Assembly: GCF_009826935.1 (NCBI RefSeq)
Contig: NZ_WUMN01000003.1
Span: 544,270-608,269, forward strand
Reading direction: 5' to 3'
DNA length: 64,000 bases
From: Flavobacterium sp. Sd200
GTDB taxonomy: Bacteria; Bacteroidota; Bacteroidia; Flavobacteriales; Flavobacteriaceae
A program made the translations under genes and the position numbers. Shown here one piece after another: positions 33,258 to 41,904 of this stretch (position 1 is the stretch's first letter; each line of letters opens with the position of its first letter). Below the pieces are notes generated by a model. It worked only from the letters and a program-made list of their open reading frames with translations, was not told where the DNA came from and ran no database searches.

Positions 33258-35882
33258 TTACACGATGCTTTCCTCATTTTCTTTGTCAAGGTAGCTTTGT
33301 ACAATTCCTATGGCGTTGGTCACTACATCGCTTAATGCAGTAATATAACTGCCTTCTTCGGCATTGTCTATGGCGTGTTTAATAGCGTCGGTTTCTTTAG
33401 GTATTGTTTCGTAGGTAATCTGCCTGTCCGTTTTATTAAAGCCTTCTATAAGCAGTCCTGTTATTTCTTCTTCGGTACGACCGCGTAGGTGTTTTTCGTT
33501 ACGGATGATGATATGGTCAAACATACGGGCAGCAATGGTTGCACAGTCTCTTATATCCTGGTCGCGCCTGTCTCCAACCCCCGATATGATACCTATTTTT
33601 TGTGTAGCCTCTACGTTTTGCAGGTAGTCTTCTACGGCAAGATATCCGGCAGGGTTGTGGGCAAAGTCGATCAATACCTTAAACTTTTTAAATTCAAAAA
33701 TATTCATCCTGCCCGGTGTTTGTGCTGCCCCCGGAATAAAGGTTTGCAGTGAAAGACTGATGTCTTCGGTCTTAAAGCCCCATAGATATGATGTTAGTGT
33801 AGCAGCAAGCACGTTGGCAATCATAAACCTTGCTTTACCACCCAATGTGAGCGGAATGTGCGATGCTTTTTCTACCCTTATTTTCCAGCCGCCTTTTTTA
33901 ATGGTTATAAAGCCATTTTCATATACGGCAGTAACACGTCCTGCTTTTGCTTCGGCTTTAATAAATTCGCTTTCTTCATCCATGCTAAAATAGGCCACGT
34001 TGCATTCCAGCTCTTTACCTATTTTTATACACTCAGGGTCATCGCCGTTAAGCACAGCCCAGCCGTCTTTTTTTACGCTTCGCGGAATTACCCTTTTTAC
34101 ACGACTAAGGTCGTCCAGGTTTTCAATATCGCTAATGCCAAGATGGTCTTCCTGTATGTTGGTAATCACTCCAATATCGCAACGGCTAAACCCAAGACCT
34201 GAGCGCAGGATGCCGCCACGGGCTGTTTCAAGCACAGCAAATTCAACTGTTGGGTCTTTCAAAATATATTCTGCACTAAATGGCCCTGTAGTATCGCCTT
34301 TTTCAAGCATGTGGTTTTGCACATATATTCCGTCAGACGTCGTAAAGCCGACTTTAAAGCCATTGTTTTTTACAATGTGTGCCAGCAATCGGGTAGTGGT
34401 GGTTTTGCCGTTTGTACCTGTAACGGCAAAAATAGGAATGCGGCTTGGTTTACCCGGCGGATACAACATATCTATAACAGGGGCAGCTACATTGCGCGGC
34501 AGCCCTTCGCTTGGGGCAAGGTGCATACGGAAGCCCGGTGCAGCGTTAACCTCTAATATAACCCCACCATTTTCTTTTAGGGGCTGCGTTAGGTTCTCTG
34601 CCATAATATCAATACCACACACATCAAGGCCTATTACACGCGATATGCGTTCTGCCAAAAATATGTTCTCAGGGTGCATCATATCCGTCACATCTACCGA
34701 TGTTCCTCCGGTACTAAGGTTTGCTGTCGATTTTAGATACACAATTTCGTCTTGGGCAGGAACCGTTTCTAAAGTGTAGCCTTTCTTGTCCAGCAGGTCG
34801 GTAGTATCACGGTCTACGCTAATTTCGGTAAGCACGTTTTCGTGGCCGTATCCCCTGCGTGGATCTTCATTTTCCTTGTCTATAAGCTGCTGTATATTTA
34901 AAGCTCCATCGCCTTTTATATGTGCAGGCACCCTTTTGGCAGCAGCCACAACCTTATTATCAATAACAAGAACCCTGAAATCAAAACCTGTAATGAATTT
35001 TTCTACAATAACGCGGCTGCTGTATTTTTGTGCAAATGCAAGCCCAGAAACTGCATCTTCATATTTTGTTACGTTAATAGATGCCCCTTTACCATGATTG
35101 CCATCCAGTGGTTTAAGCACAATAGGGTAGCCAATCTTAGCAATAATATCTTTTAGGCCGTCTTCATCGCTGCAAATGCCGCCACCTGCCACAGGTATAG
35201 AGGCTGCATCGAGCATGCGCTTGGTTTGTTCTTTATTACAGGCAATATCTACCGCTATATGGCTGGTTTTATTGGTAATGGTAGCCTGAAAACGCATTTG
35301 GTTAATGCCATACCCTAATTGTACTAGGGAGTTCGTGCCAAGACGTATCCACGGAATATCGCGCGCTACTGCCTCTTCTACAATACTGCCGGTGCTTGGG
35401 CCAAGGCGGTCCCGCTCCCTTATTTTGCGCATATTTTGTATGTCGGCATCAAGATCATATTCGGTACCGGCAATAAGGGCTTCTGCAATGCGCACCGAAG
35501 CTTCGGCGGCATAAATGCCTACATTTTCTTCAAGGTAGCTAAATACCACATTATAAGTGCCCGGTGTTTTGGTTTCGCGTGTGCGGCCAAAGCCGGTATC
35601 CATTCCGGCAAGAGTTTGTATCTCGAGGGCTATGTGCTCTATAACATGTCCCATCCACGTACCTCTTTCAATACGCGAAAAAAATCCGCCCGGAACACCT
35701 TCACTGCATCTGTGCGAATATAACGATGGCATTAAAGCCTCTATGCGCTCCCTGAAACCGTCTATTTTATTGGTGGGATATTGTTCCATTTCCTCAAGAT
35801 CGAGGCGCATCTGTATTAGTTTTTTTCTTTTTACGCTCCAAATATTGGGTCCGCGCAGGGCCTGGATCTTCTCTATTTTCAT
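33258..35882 (-). CDS. cphA: Cyanophycin synthetase
   Basis: An 874-residue CphA1-length protein. An N-terminal domain (about 1-160) precedes the ATP-grasp module (about 220-460, with GYPIVLKPLDGNHGKGASINV and RVIVEKFITGFDFRVLVI), which adds Asp, and the Mur-ligase-like module starting with the P-loop GTNGKTTTT at residue 489, which adds Arg. The Mur C-terminal domain reads VLIDFAHNPAGY. It makes multi-L-arginyl-poly-L-aspartate from ATP, Asp and Arg. The gene is divergent from cphB and the isoaspartyl peptidase, completing the polymer cycle. No consensus promoter was found. Confidence 0.95.
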   Translation of the reverse strand: MKIEKIQALRGPNIWSVKRKKLIQMRLDLEEMEQYPTNKIDGFRERIEALMPSLYSHRCSEGVPGGFFSRIERGTWMGHVIEHIALEIQTLAGMDTGFGRTRETKTPGTYNVVFSYLEENVGIYAAEASVRIAEALIAGTEYDLDADIQNMRKIRERDRLGPSTGSIVEEAVARDIPWIRLGTNSLVQLGYGINQMRFQATITNKTSHIAVDIACNKEQTKRMLDAASIPVAGGGICSDEDGLKDIIAKIGYPIVLKPLDGNHGKGASINVTKYEDAVSGLAFAQKYSSRVIVEKFITGFDFRVLVIDNKVVAAAKRVPAHIKGDGALNIQQLIDKENEDPRRGYGHENVLTEISVDRDTTDLLDKKGYTLETVPAQDEIVYLKSTANLSTGGTSVDVTDMMHPENIFLAERISRVIGLDVCGIDIMAENLTQPLKENGGVILEVNAAPGFRMHLAPSEGLPRNVAAPVIDMLYPPGKPSRIPIFAVTGTNGKTTTTRLLAHIVKNNGFKVGFTTSDGIYVQNHMLEKGDTTGPFSAEYILKDPTVEFAVLETARGGILRSGLGFSRCDIGVITNIQEDHLGISDIENLDDLSRVKRVIPRSVKKDGWAVLNGDDPECIKIGKELECNVAYFSMDEESEFIKAEAKAGRVTAVYENGFITIKKGGWKIRVEKASHIPLTLGGKARFMIANVLAATLTSYLWGFKTEDISLSLQTFIPGAAQTPGRMNIFEFKKFKVLIDFAHNPAGYLAVEDYLQNVEATQKIGIISGVGDRRDQDIRDCATIAARMFDHIIIRNEKHLRGRTEEEITGLLIEGFNKTDRQITYETIPKETDAIKHAIDNAEEGSYITALSDVVTNAIGIVQSYLDKENEESIV

Positions 35883-36090
35883 AAATCGTCAAAAATGGGA
35901 ATAAGGTTAGTAGTTATTGCTAAATAAAATCCGTGTTTTTGGTTTTTTGTTAAAGTGTGATAAAATGCTTTTAATTGGTATTTCATCGTTAGAAAATTAC
36001 TTAAAAAAATAATTAAAAAGTATCTTTGCGGTAATTATTTTATAAATAGTTCGTTAGGTAACGTTTAGGAAAGAAATAATTAACCGTAAA

Positions 36091-36120
36091 TTGCGTTTTT
36101 TTCGTATTTAATTACTTTTG
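36091..36120 (+). promoter_or_regulatory. Promoter of cphB
   Basis: TTG (36091-36093), 19 bp, TACTTTTG (36113-36120), 5 bp before the ATG at 36126. A second TATCTTTG without a -33 element lies at 36021-36028. The proximal promoter would yield an almost leaderless message. Confidence 0.7.
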
Positions 36121-36125
36121 CAAAC

Positions 36126-37064
36126 ATGAATAATGTACAGGGAAAACTTATAATAATTGGCGGTGCGGTAGACAAAGGAAGTTTTACCGAAACATCCTAC
36201 GACCAAAATATTGCCAATAACCTGAATTTTTTTGAAACAGGTATCTTAAAACGCATCATAAGCGAATCGAAGCATGGCGAAAATTCGCGTATAGAAGTTA
36301 TAACAACAGCCTCTGTTATACCAAGGCAGGTAGGGCCGCAATATGTTAAGGCATTTGAATATTTAAATGCTAAGAACGTTGGCCTAATGTATATAGAAAA
36401 GCGTGAGCAAACTAAAGATACCGAAATACTGGAGCGCATACAGGCGGCAGATGTGGTTATGTTTACCGGAGGCGACCAGTTAAGGCTTACTTCTATATTG
36501 GGAGGTACAAAACTACACGACATCATTCTGGATAAATTTAAGAACGAAGATTTTATTTATGCGGGTACTTCGGCAGGTGCTGCTGCGGCTTCTAATAATA
36601 TGATTTATCAGGGCAGCAGCCAGGAAGCATTGCTAAAAGGCGAGGTTAAAATTACCAGCGGCCTTAGCCTTATAGAAAATGTGATTATAGATACGCATTT
36701 TGTACAGCGCGGCCGTATTGGGCGTTTGTTTCAGGCAGTTGTGGGCAACCCGCGTGTGCTTGGAATAGGTTTGGGCGAAGACACCGGACTACTTATTACA
36801 AGCAACGGTAAAATGGAGGCCATAGGATCCGGACTTGTAATACTGGTAGACGGCAGGCAGATTACTGATACTAACCTAACCCAGGTAGAGCTTGGCAAAC
36901 CTATAAGCATAAGCAACCTTACGGTTCATGTAATGAGTATGTTCGATACTTACGACCTGAACACCCATACTATGGAAATCCATAATTCACAATATTCTAT
37001 CCCGCTATATACACCGGTGGAAACAGATGCCGATGAGCCTTTAAAGGCAGATAGCATAGATTAA
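36126..37064 (+). CDS. cphB: Cyanophycinase
   Basis: A 312-residue serine peptidase of family S51 that cleaves cyanophycin into beta-Asp-Arg dipeptides. The nucleophile is Ser149 in GTSAGAAAAS; FTGGDQLRL lies before it and DTHFVQRGRIGRL after, as in characterised cyanophycinases. No signal peptide, so it acts in the cytoplasm. Length is slightly above the cyanobacterial CphB (about 270). It is followed by an inverted-repeat element starting directly after its stop codon, then by the isoaspartyl peptidase. Confidence 0.95.
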   Translation: MNNVQGKLIIIGGAVDKGSFTETSYDQNIANNLNFFETGILKRIISESKHGENSRIEVITTASVIPRQVGPQYVKAFEYLNAKNVGLMYIEKREQTKDTEILERIQAADVVMFTGGDQLRLTSILGGTKLHDIILDKFKNEDFIYAGTSAGAAAASNNMIYQGSSQEALLKGEVKITSGLSLIENVIIDTHFVQRGRIGRLFQAVVGNPRVLGIGLGEDTGLLITSNGKMEAIGSGLVILVDGRQITDTNLTQVELGKPISISNLTVHVMSMFDTYDLNTHTMEIHNSQYSIPLYTPVETDADEPLKADSID

Positions 37065-37192
37065 GGCCTCACCCCAACCCTCTCCAAAGGAGAGGGACTA
37101 GCTTCACTCTTGAAAACACTATTACTATAATTATACGAACTATACCCGTTCCCGGCTCCCCTCTCCTTTGGAGAGGGGTTGGGGGTGAGGCC
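37065..37192. repeat. Inverted-repeat element between cphB and the isoaspartyl peptidase
   Basis: The left arm 37065-37096 begins at the base after the cphB stop; the right arm 37158-37192 is its near-perfect inverse with two single-base gaps. Each arm holds an inner palindrome CTCTCCAAAGGAGAG. The 61-bp centre is AT-rich with no ORF. GGCCTCACCCC-type repeats are widespread in Bacteroidota genomes. A degenerate relative lies at 63247-63280. Confidence 0.85.
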
Positions 37193-37206
37193 AATAATAA
37201 CAAATC

Positions 37207-38049
37207 ATGAAAATAATAATACACGGTGGTTTTTTTAGTGAGTTCAGTACCGATGCCCAAACCAAGCTTGCTAAGCAAGAGGCGCTAACTACTATTGTAA
37301 AGCAGTCTTTTGAGTATCTAAAAACACATACGGCTACCGAAACGGTAGTGTATGCCGTAACGCTTCTGGAAGACAGTCCGCTGTTTAATGCAGGGATAGG
37401 GTCGCAAATACAAAGTGACGGACAGATACGCATGAGTGCTGCCCTTATGGACGGAACCACGCAAAAACTAAGCGGTGTTATTAATATACAAAACGTGCAA
37501 AACCCTATACAGGTAGCCGAAAAGCTTATGCCTTATGACGACCGTGTTTTAGGTGGGGCAGGAGCAACCCATTTTGCACATACAAATGGCTTTGCCGAAT
37601 TTAGTACCGAAACCCCTGAAAGGCGTGCAGAGTTTGAAAAGAAACTTGCTGCAACAGGAATAGGTACTGTGGGGTGTGTGGCACTCGATGCAAACGGGAA
37701 ACTTGCAGTGGCTACGTCTACAGGCGGTAAAGGCTTTGAAATGGTTGGGCGCATAAGCGATAGTGCCACCGTGGCAGGAAACTATGCCAATGCTTTTTGC
37801 GGTGTGAGCTGCACAGGTGTGGGCGAAGATATAGTAAGCAACGCCACTGCTGCAAAAATTGTTACCCGTGTTACCGATGGTATGCCTATTGCCAACGCCT
37901 TTGCCAAAACTTTTGAAGAACTAAAACCTTATGACGGTTTTGCAGGTGCCATTGCCATAGATTCCAACGGAACTATATTTCATCAGGATTCGCATCCAAG
38001 CATGGTGTTTGCCAGTTTTGACGGAGAAAATGTAGAAGTGTTTGGATAG
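37207..38049 (+). CDS. iaaA: Isoaspartyl peptidase / plant-type L-asparaginase
   Basis: A 280-residue Ntn hydrolase (peptidase T2). Self-cleavage before Thr154 (GTVGCVALD) would give the alpha and beta subunits; the downstream glycine loop is VATSTGGKGFEMVGRISDS. HGG near the N-terminus and FNAGIGSQ are family motifs. The likely substrate here is beta-Asp-Arg released by cphB, giving Asp and Arg. The protein is somewhat shorter than E. coli IaaA (321) mainly in the linker before Thr154. No signal peptide, so cytoplasmic. It follows cphB by 142 bp, interrupted by a repeat element. Confidence 0.9.
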   Translation: MKIIIHGGFFSEFSTDAQTKLAKQEALTTIVKQSFEYLKTHTATETVVYAVTLLEDSPLFNAGIGSQIQSDGQIRMSAALMDGTTQKLSGVINIQNVQNPIQVAEKLMPYDDRVLGGAGATHFAHTNGFAEFSTETPERRAEFEKKLAATGIGTVGCVALDANGKLAVATSTGGKGFEMVGRISDSATVAGNYANAFCGVSCTGVGEDIVSNATAAKIVTRVTDGMPIANAFAKTFEELKPYDGFAGAIAIDSNGTIFHQDSHPSMVFASFDGENVEVFG

Positions 38050-38086
38050 TTTACAGCATCAATCATATTTTTACGAACATATACAG

Positions 38087-38116
38087 ACCTGTAGGGAAAC
38101 CTGCAGGTTTTTTGTT
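38087..38116 (+). terminator. Terminator of the isoaspartyl peptidase gene
   Basis: A 9-bp stem with one G-T pair (38087-38095 with 38100-38108) and a run of T. Confidence 0.75.
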
Positions 38117-38266
38117 TTCAATTTCTAGTACAGTACTACGACGGAGTTGATGACTCTCTTTTAAAGCCGAATAAACATGCTAATGTAATGTTAAGTATTC
38201 CTTTACAGAATAAGCCAACCATCATAATGTTGTATATTTAGGTTTTTCGAATAGTAAATAAGTTGC

Positions 38267-40240
38267 ATGTTTACATTTTTCATTAACCCCAAAAAGCCTT
38301 TAACAGTGTTTTGTGCACTGGGGGCAGCATGTGTAGTTATGAGTTGCAGTTCTAAATTTGTAGAGAGCCAGATAGTGTTTGATCTTCCCATCAATAAAAC
38401 CATGCAGGATTTGCTTGCAGGTTATGATACTGATGGCGATAAACGTATTACCAAAGACGATGCCCCGGTCAATAAAGACTATTTTATGACCAGCACTAAG
38501 GGCGACACAGTTATTTTGCGCAATACCTACTATATCAGCAACCTTTTACAGGAGCTTGCCATTGCAAACGACGGAGACCATGATCATCTGCTTATATCTT
38601 TACGGCAAATACAGGAACCTCCGGCCGAACGTATTTCGCGCCGCATTCGCACCCAGTTCTGGGACGATCTTACCCGTACGATAGACGAAGACGGCCTGCA
38701 CCGCATAGTGGGTGATGATAAAATGCACGACACGCAGCACCGCATTTATGTGCCTTACAACGATAGTGTTGGCATTGCCTATTTTAAAGATGTGCAAACC
38801 CGTATACCAAACCTTGAGGTGGCAATTTTACCGAAAGATATTACAAGCGAATATGTAAAATCGATTAACGATAAGCCGGGAATATTAGCCCTTAAAATTG
38901 AGACTGGCAAGGGAGTGCCCTTCGTGGTTCCCGGTGGCAGGTTTAACGAAATGTATGGCTGGGACAGCTATTTTGAAGGTATTGGCCTGTTACTCGATAA
39001 ACGTATAGATCTCGCTAAAGGCATGGTAGACAATTTTTGCTATCAGATAAAATACTATGGCAAGATACTCAACGCCAACAGGTCTTATTATTTAACGCGC
39101 ACACAGCCGCCATTCCTGTCTTCTTTTATAAGGGAGGTATATCATGCCATGCATGCTAAAGACAAAGAGTGGCTTGCCGAAAGTCTTGCGATTGCCATTT
39201 TAGAATATGAAACCGTATGGATGGGAGGTAAACGCTATACCGAAAATACAGGACTTAACCGCTATTATGCCGATGGTATTGGGATTCCGCCCGAAACAGA
39301 GCCCGGGCATTTTAAAGAGATACTGCAAAGCTATGCACATAAACACAACATGACCGAAGCCGAATTTGAAGAGGCTTATAAAAACGGGACTGTTCAGGAC
39401 ACAACACTCGACCGTTATTTTGTGCACGACCGCACGCTTCGCGAAAGTGGGCATGACACCAGTTGGAGGCTGGACAATGTGGCTGCCGACCTGAACTGTG
39501 TAGATGTAAACTCACTGTTATACAAGTATGAAAAAGACTTTGAGTTTTTAGTGGGTACTTATTTTAAAGATGGCTTTAAAGGACTGAGCGGAAAAGTGTA
39601 CACTGCGGCCTATTGGCATGAGAAAGCCGAAGCCCGAAAGTTATTGATACATAAATATATGTGGAACGAAAAGGCACAGGGATTTTTTGATTACAACCAA
39701 AAAACGGGCACTCAGTCAGATTTTATGTCGGCTACCAATTTCTTTCCGCTGTGGGCAGGGTTAGCAACAAAAGATGAAGCCTCTAAAATGGTCGCAATAT
39801 TAATGAAAGAGCTCAAGGCTCAGGGTGGTTTTACGGGCAGCAGCAAGGCGTCGCTCGAAAAATATGCAGTGGCAGATGTGCAGCGACAGTGGGATTATCC
39901 TAACGGATGGGCTCCGCACCAGATGATGTTGTGGAAAGGTCTTATAGATTATGGCTATGAAGATGAAGCCCGCGAAATGGTGTACCGCTGGATGTGGACC
40001 ATTACGCAAAATGCAGTAGACTACAACGGCACTATTCCTGAAAAGTATGATGTGGTAAATGCTACCCACAAGGTTTATGCTGAGTATGGCAATGTAGGTA
40101 CTGATTTTGCCTACATTACCCGTAGCGGCTTTGGATGGATGAATGCCTCCTACCAATATGGCATGAGCCTGCTGCCCGAAGAATACATTAAAAAGCTCGA
40201 CAATTTAGAAAAGCCCGAGGATGTGTTTGTAAAGAATTAG
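38267..40240 (+). CDS. treA: Alpha,alpha-trehalase lipoprotein with EF-hand-like loop
   Basis: A 657-residue GH37 trehalase that splits trehalose into two glucoses. The N-terminus has a lipobox (CVVMSC) so it is an exported lipoprotein. Residues 54-65 (DTDGDKRITKDD) form an EF-hand-type calcium loop (acidic at 54, 56, 58 and 65). GH37 signatures: PGGRFNEMYGWDSYF at 222-236 and QWDYPNGWAPHQ at 541-552. Cytoplasmic TreF is about 550 residues; the extra N-terminus is the lipoprotein part with the loop. The gene ends at a shared palindrome with msrA. Confidence 0.94.
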   Translation: MFTFFINPKKPLTVFCALGAACVVMSCSSKFVESQIVFDLPINKTMQDLLAGYDTDGDKRITKDDAPVNKDYFMTSTKGDTVILRNTYYISNLLQELAIANDGDHDHLLISLRQIQEPPAERISRRIRTQFWDDLTRTIDEDGLHRIVGDDKMHDTQHRIYVPYNDSVGIAYFKDVQTRIPNLEVAILPKDITSEYVKSINDKPGILALKIETGKGVPFVVPGGRFNEMYGWDSYFEGIGLLLDKRIDLAKGMVDNFCYQIKYYGKILNANRSYYLTRTQPPFLSSFIREVYHAMHAKDKEWLAESLAIAILEYETVWMGGKRYTENTGLNRYYADGIGIPPETEPGHFKEILQSYAHKHNMTEAEFEEAYKNGTVQDTTLDRYFVHDRTLRESGHDTSWRLDNVAADLNCVDVNSLLYKYEKDFEFLVGTYFKDGFKGLSGKVYTAAYWHEKAEARKLLIHKYMWNEKAQGFFDYNQKTGTQSDFMSATNFFPLWAGLATKDEASKMVAILMKELKAQGGFTGSSKASLEKYAVADVQRQWDYPNGWAPHQMMLWKGLIDYGYEDEAREMVYRWMWTITQNAVDYNGTIPEKYDVVNATHKVYAEYGNVGTDFAYITRSGFGWMNASYQYGMSLLPEEYIKKLDNLEKPEDVFVKN

Positions 40241-40264
40241 GTTGTGTACTTTATAAAAACAAAA

Positions 40265-40292
40265 TCGCCCCGAAATATTTCGGGGCGAAGTG
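40265..40292. terminator. Bidirectional terminator between trehalase gene and msrA
   Basis: A perfect 24-bp palindrome (40265-40288, TCGCCCCGAAAT arms), with A-rich flank on the left and no strong T-run on the right; it serves two convergent genes. Confidence 0.8.
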
Positions 40293-40311
40293 TATAGATC
40301 AGACCACTAAA

Positions 40312-40989
40312 TTACTGCTTTACTTTTAGCTTAGACTTATAGTTTTTTTGCAGCTTATCCATTTTAGGTGCAATAACGGCACGGCAGTAAGGCTGGTTAC
40401 CGTTAAGTGCATAATAGTCCTGATGGTAGTCTTCGGCAGGATAGAACTTACTTGCAGCTGTTACAGCCGTCACGATTTTTTTGCCCTCAAAAATATTCTG
40501 GTCGGTTAGGAGTTTAATAAAATTCTCTGCTGCCGCCTTTTGAGCTTCGCTAGTGTAAAATATCTCACTGCGGTATTGTGTGCCTACATCGGCCCCCTGC
40601 CTGTTTAGGGTTGTAGGGTCGTGTGTGGCAAAAAATATTTCCAAAAGGTCTTCATAAGCTACCTCTGCGGGGTTAAAAGTAATCTGTATGGCTTCGGCAT
40701 GGCCTGTTTGCCCTGTGCAGACATCTTTATAGCTTGGGTTTACGGTTGCCCCGCCAATGTATCCCGATACTACTTTTTCAACCCCTTTAAGGTCGGTAAA
40801 AAATGCTTCGGTGCACCAAAAGCACCCACCGGCAAATATGGCAGTCTCTGTTTTTGTATTGTCCATTTTTAAATCTCCTTTTTTAACTTGTTGTGAAATT
40901 TTGCCCAGGCTTTCGGCCGTTGGGTCTTTTTCGTTACCCTGGCACGATATTGCAAACATGGCCAGTAGTATTGCGGTTATCTTTTTCAT
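40312..40989 (-). CDS. msrA: Peptide-methionine (S)-S-oxide reductase, lipoprotein form
   Basis: A 225-residue MsrA that reduces the S-form of methionine sulfoxide. Catalytic Cys56 lies in GGCFWCTEAFF; later motifs GYIGGATVNPSYKDVCTGQTGHAEAIQI and DVGTQYRSEIFY are intact. The first 16 residues are a lipoprotein signal (AISC, Cys16), so the enzyme is exported. Reduction power would come from a periplasmic thioredoxin-like protein such as a TlpA family member. MsrB is not nearby. Confidence 0.93.
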   Translation of the reverse strand: MKKITAILLAMFAISCQGNEKDPTAESLGKISQQVKKGDLKMDNTKTETAIFAGGCFWCTEAFFTDLKGVEKVVSGYIGGATVNPSYKDVCTGQTGHAEAIQITFNPAEVAYEDLLEIFFATHDPTTLNRQGADVGTQYRSEIFYTSEAQKAAAENFIKLLTDQNIFEGKKIVTAVTAASKFYPAEDYHQDYYALNGNQPYCRAVIAPKMDKLQKNYKSKLKVKQ

Positions 40990-41128
40990 ATTTGGTACAC
41001 AAAATCAATTGTTATGGTAAAGCAGTTTGTTTTGTTAACTAAACTTTACAATACTATACATTAAATATTGTGCCAAAAAACGTTTATTATGTTTTAAAAT
41101 GTTTGTTTCTTTGTGCAAAAGCGTACCG

Positions 41129-41827
41129 ATGATAGAAGCCAGAAACATACACAAATATTATGACGACCTTCATGTTTTAAAAGGGGTAGACCTGTATATT
41201 GCCAAGGGCGAAATAGTATCTGTTGTAGGGGCCTCAGGTGCCGGAAAAACCACACTGCTGCAAATATTGGGTACGCTCGATAAACCTGATGCAATGGCTG
41301 ATGCCTCGCTTGTAATAAACGGGCAGGATGTTGTTCATATAAAAGACAAGGCACTCTCGCATTTCAGGAATCAGCAGTTGGGTTTCATATTTCAGTTCCA
41401 TCAGTTAATGCCCGAGTTTACTGCACTCGAAAATGTATGCATACCTGCATATATTGCCAATAAACCAAAAACCGAAATCGAACAGGAAGCCAAAAGGTTA
41501 TTGGATTATTTAGGGCTGTCGCATCGCATCAATCACAAGCCGGGAGAGCTTTCGGGCGGAGAGCAACAAAGGGTATCGGTAGCAAGATCGCTAATAAACA
41601 AACCAGCCGTTATTTTTGCCGATGAACCATCGGGCAATCTCGATACGGCATCGGCCGAAAACCTGCACAAACTGTTCTTCAAGCTTCGCGATGAAATGGG
41701 GCAGACATTTGTTATTGTGACCCACAACGAAGAGCTTGCCAATATGGCAGACCGTAAGCTTGTTATGAGTGATGGAAAAATCATCAGTGGGCATACAGAG
41801 CCAAAAGAGGATGTGTCTTTGATGTAA
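41129..41827 (+). CDS. lolD: ABC transporter ATP-binding protein, LolD-like
   Basis: A 232-residue ATPase of the MacB/LolD group: Walker [11 protein letters not shown]-loop region, signature LSGGEQQRV, Walker B VIFADEP and H-loop VTHNEE. The start [11 protein letters not shown] at 41129 is the standard N-terminus; ten further upstream codons are open but not conserved-looking. LolD energises release of lipoproteins by LolCE. No permease gene is adjacent, so partners lie elsewhere. A hairpin at 41852-41880 follows. Confidence 0.88.
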   Translation: MIEARNIHKYYDDLHVLKGVDLYIAKGEIVSVVGASGAGKTTLLQILGTLDKPDAMADASLVINGQDVVHIKDKALSHFRNQQLGFIFQFHQLMPEFTALENVCIPAYIANKPKTEIEQEAKRLLDYLGLSHRINHKPGELSGGEQQRVSVARSLINKPAVIFADEPSGNLDTASAENLHKLFFKLRDEMGQTFVIVTHNEELANMADRKLVMSDGKIISGHTEPKEDVSLM

Positions 41828-41851
41828 TTAACCGTGTTCCTGATAAAAAAT

Positions 41852-41880
41852 AAAAACGCCCCGTTTCCGGAGCGTTTTTG
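41852..41880. terminator. Bidirectional terminator between lolD-like gene and btuG-like gene
   Basis: AAAAACGC (41852-41859) pairs with GCGTTTTT (41872-41879), with an inner CC/GG pair and one mismatch, loop GTTTCC. A-run on one side and T-run on the other suit both convergent genes. Confidence 0.8.
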
Positions 41881-41904
41881 GTAACTATTCGTTTTGATAT
41901 TGAT

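Noticed and set aside
34000..34779. 259-residue ORF on the plus strand
   Set aside because: It lies antisense inside cphA; the cphA frame has intact ATP-grasp and Mur motifs and the antisense product has no recognisable domain.
37065..37192. Insertion sequence
   Set aside because: The inner 61 bp carry no transposase frame and the arms are not flanked by visible target duplications, so at most it is a miniature element.
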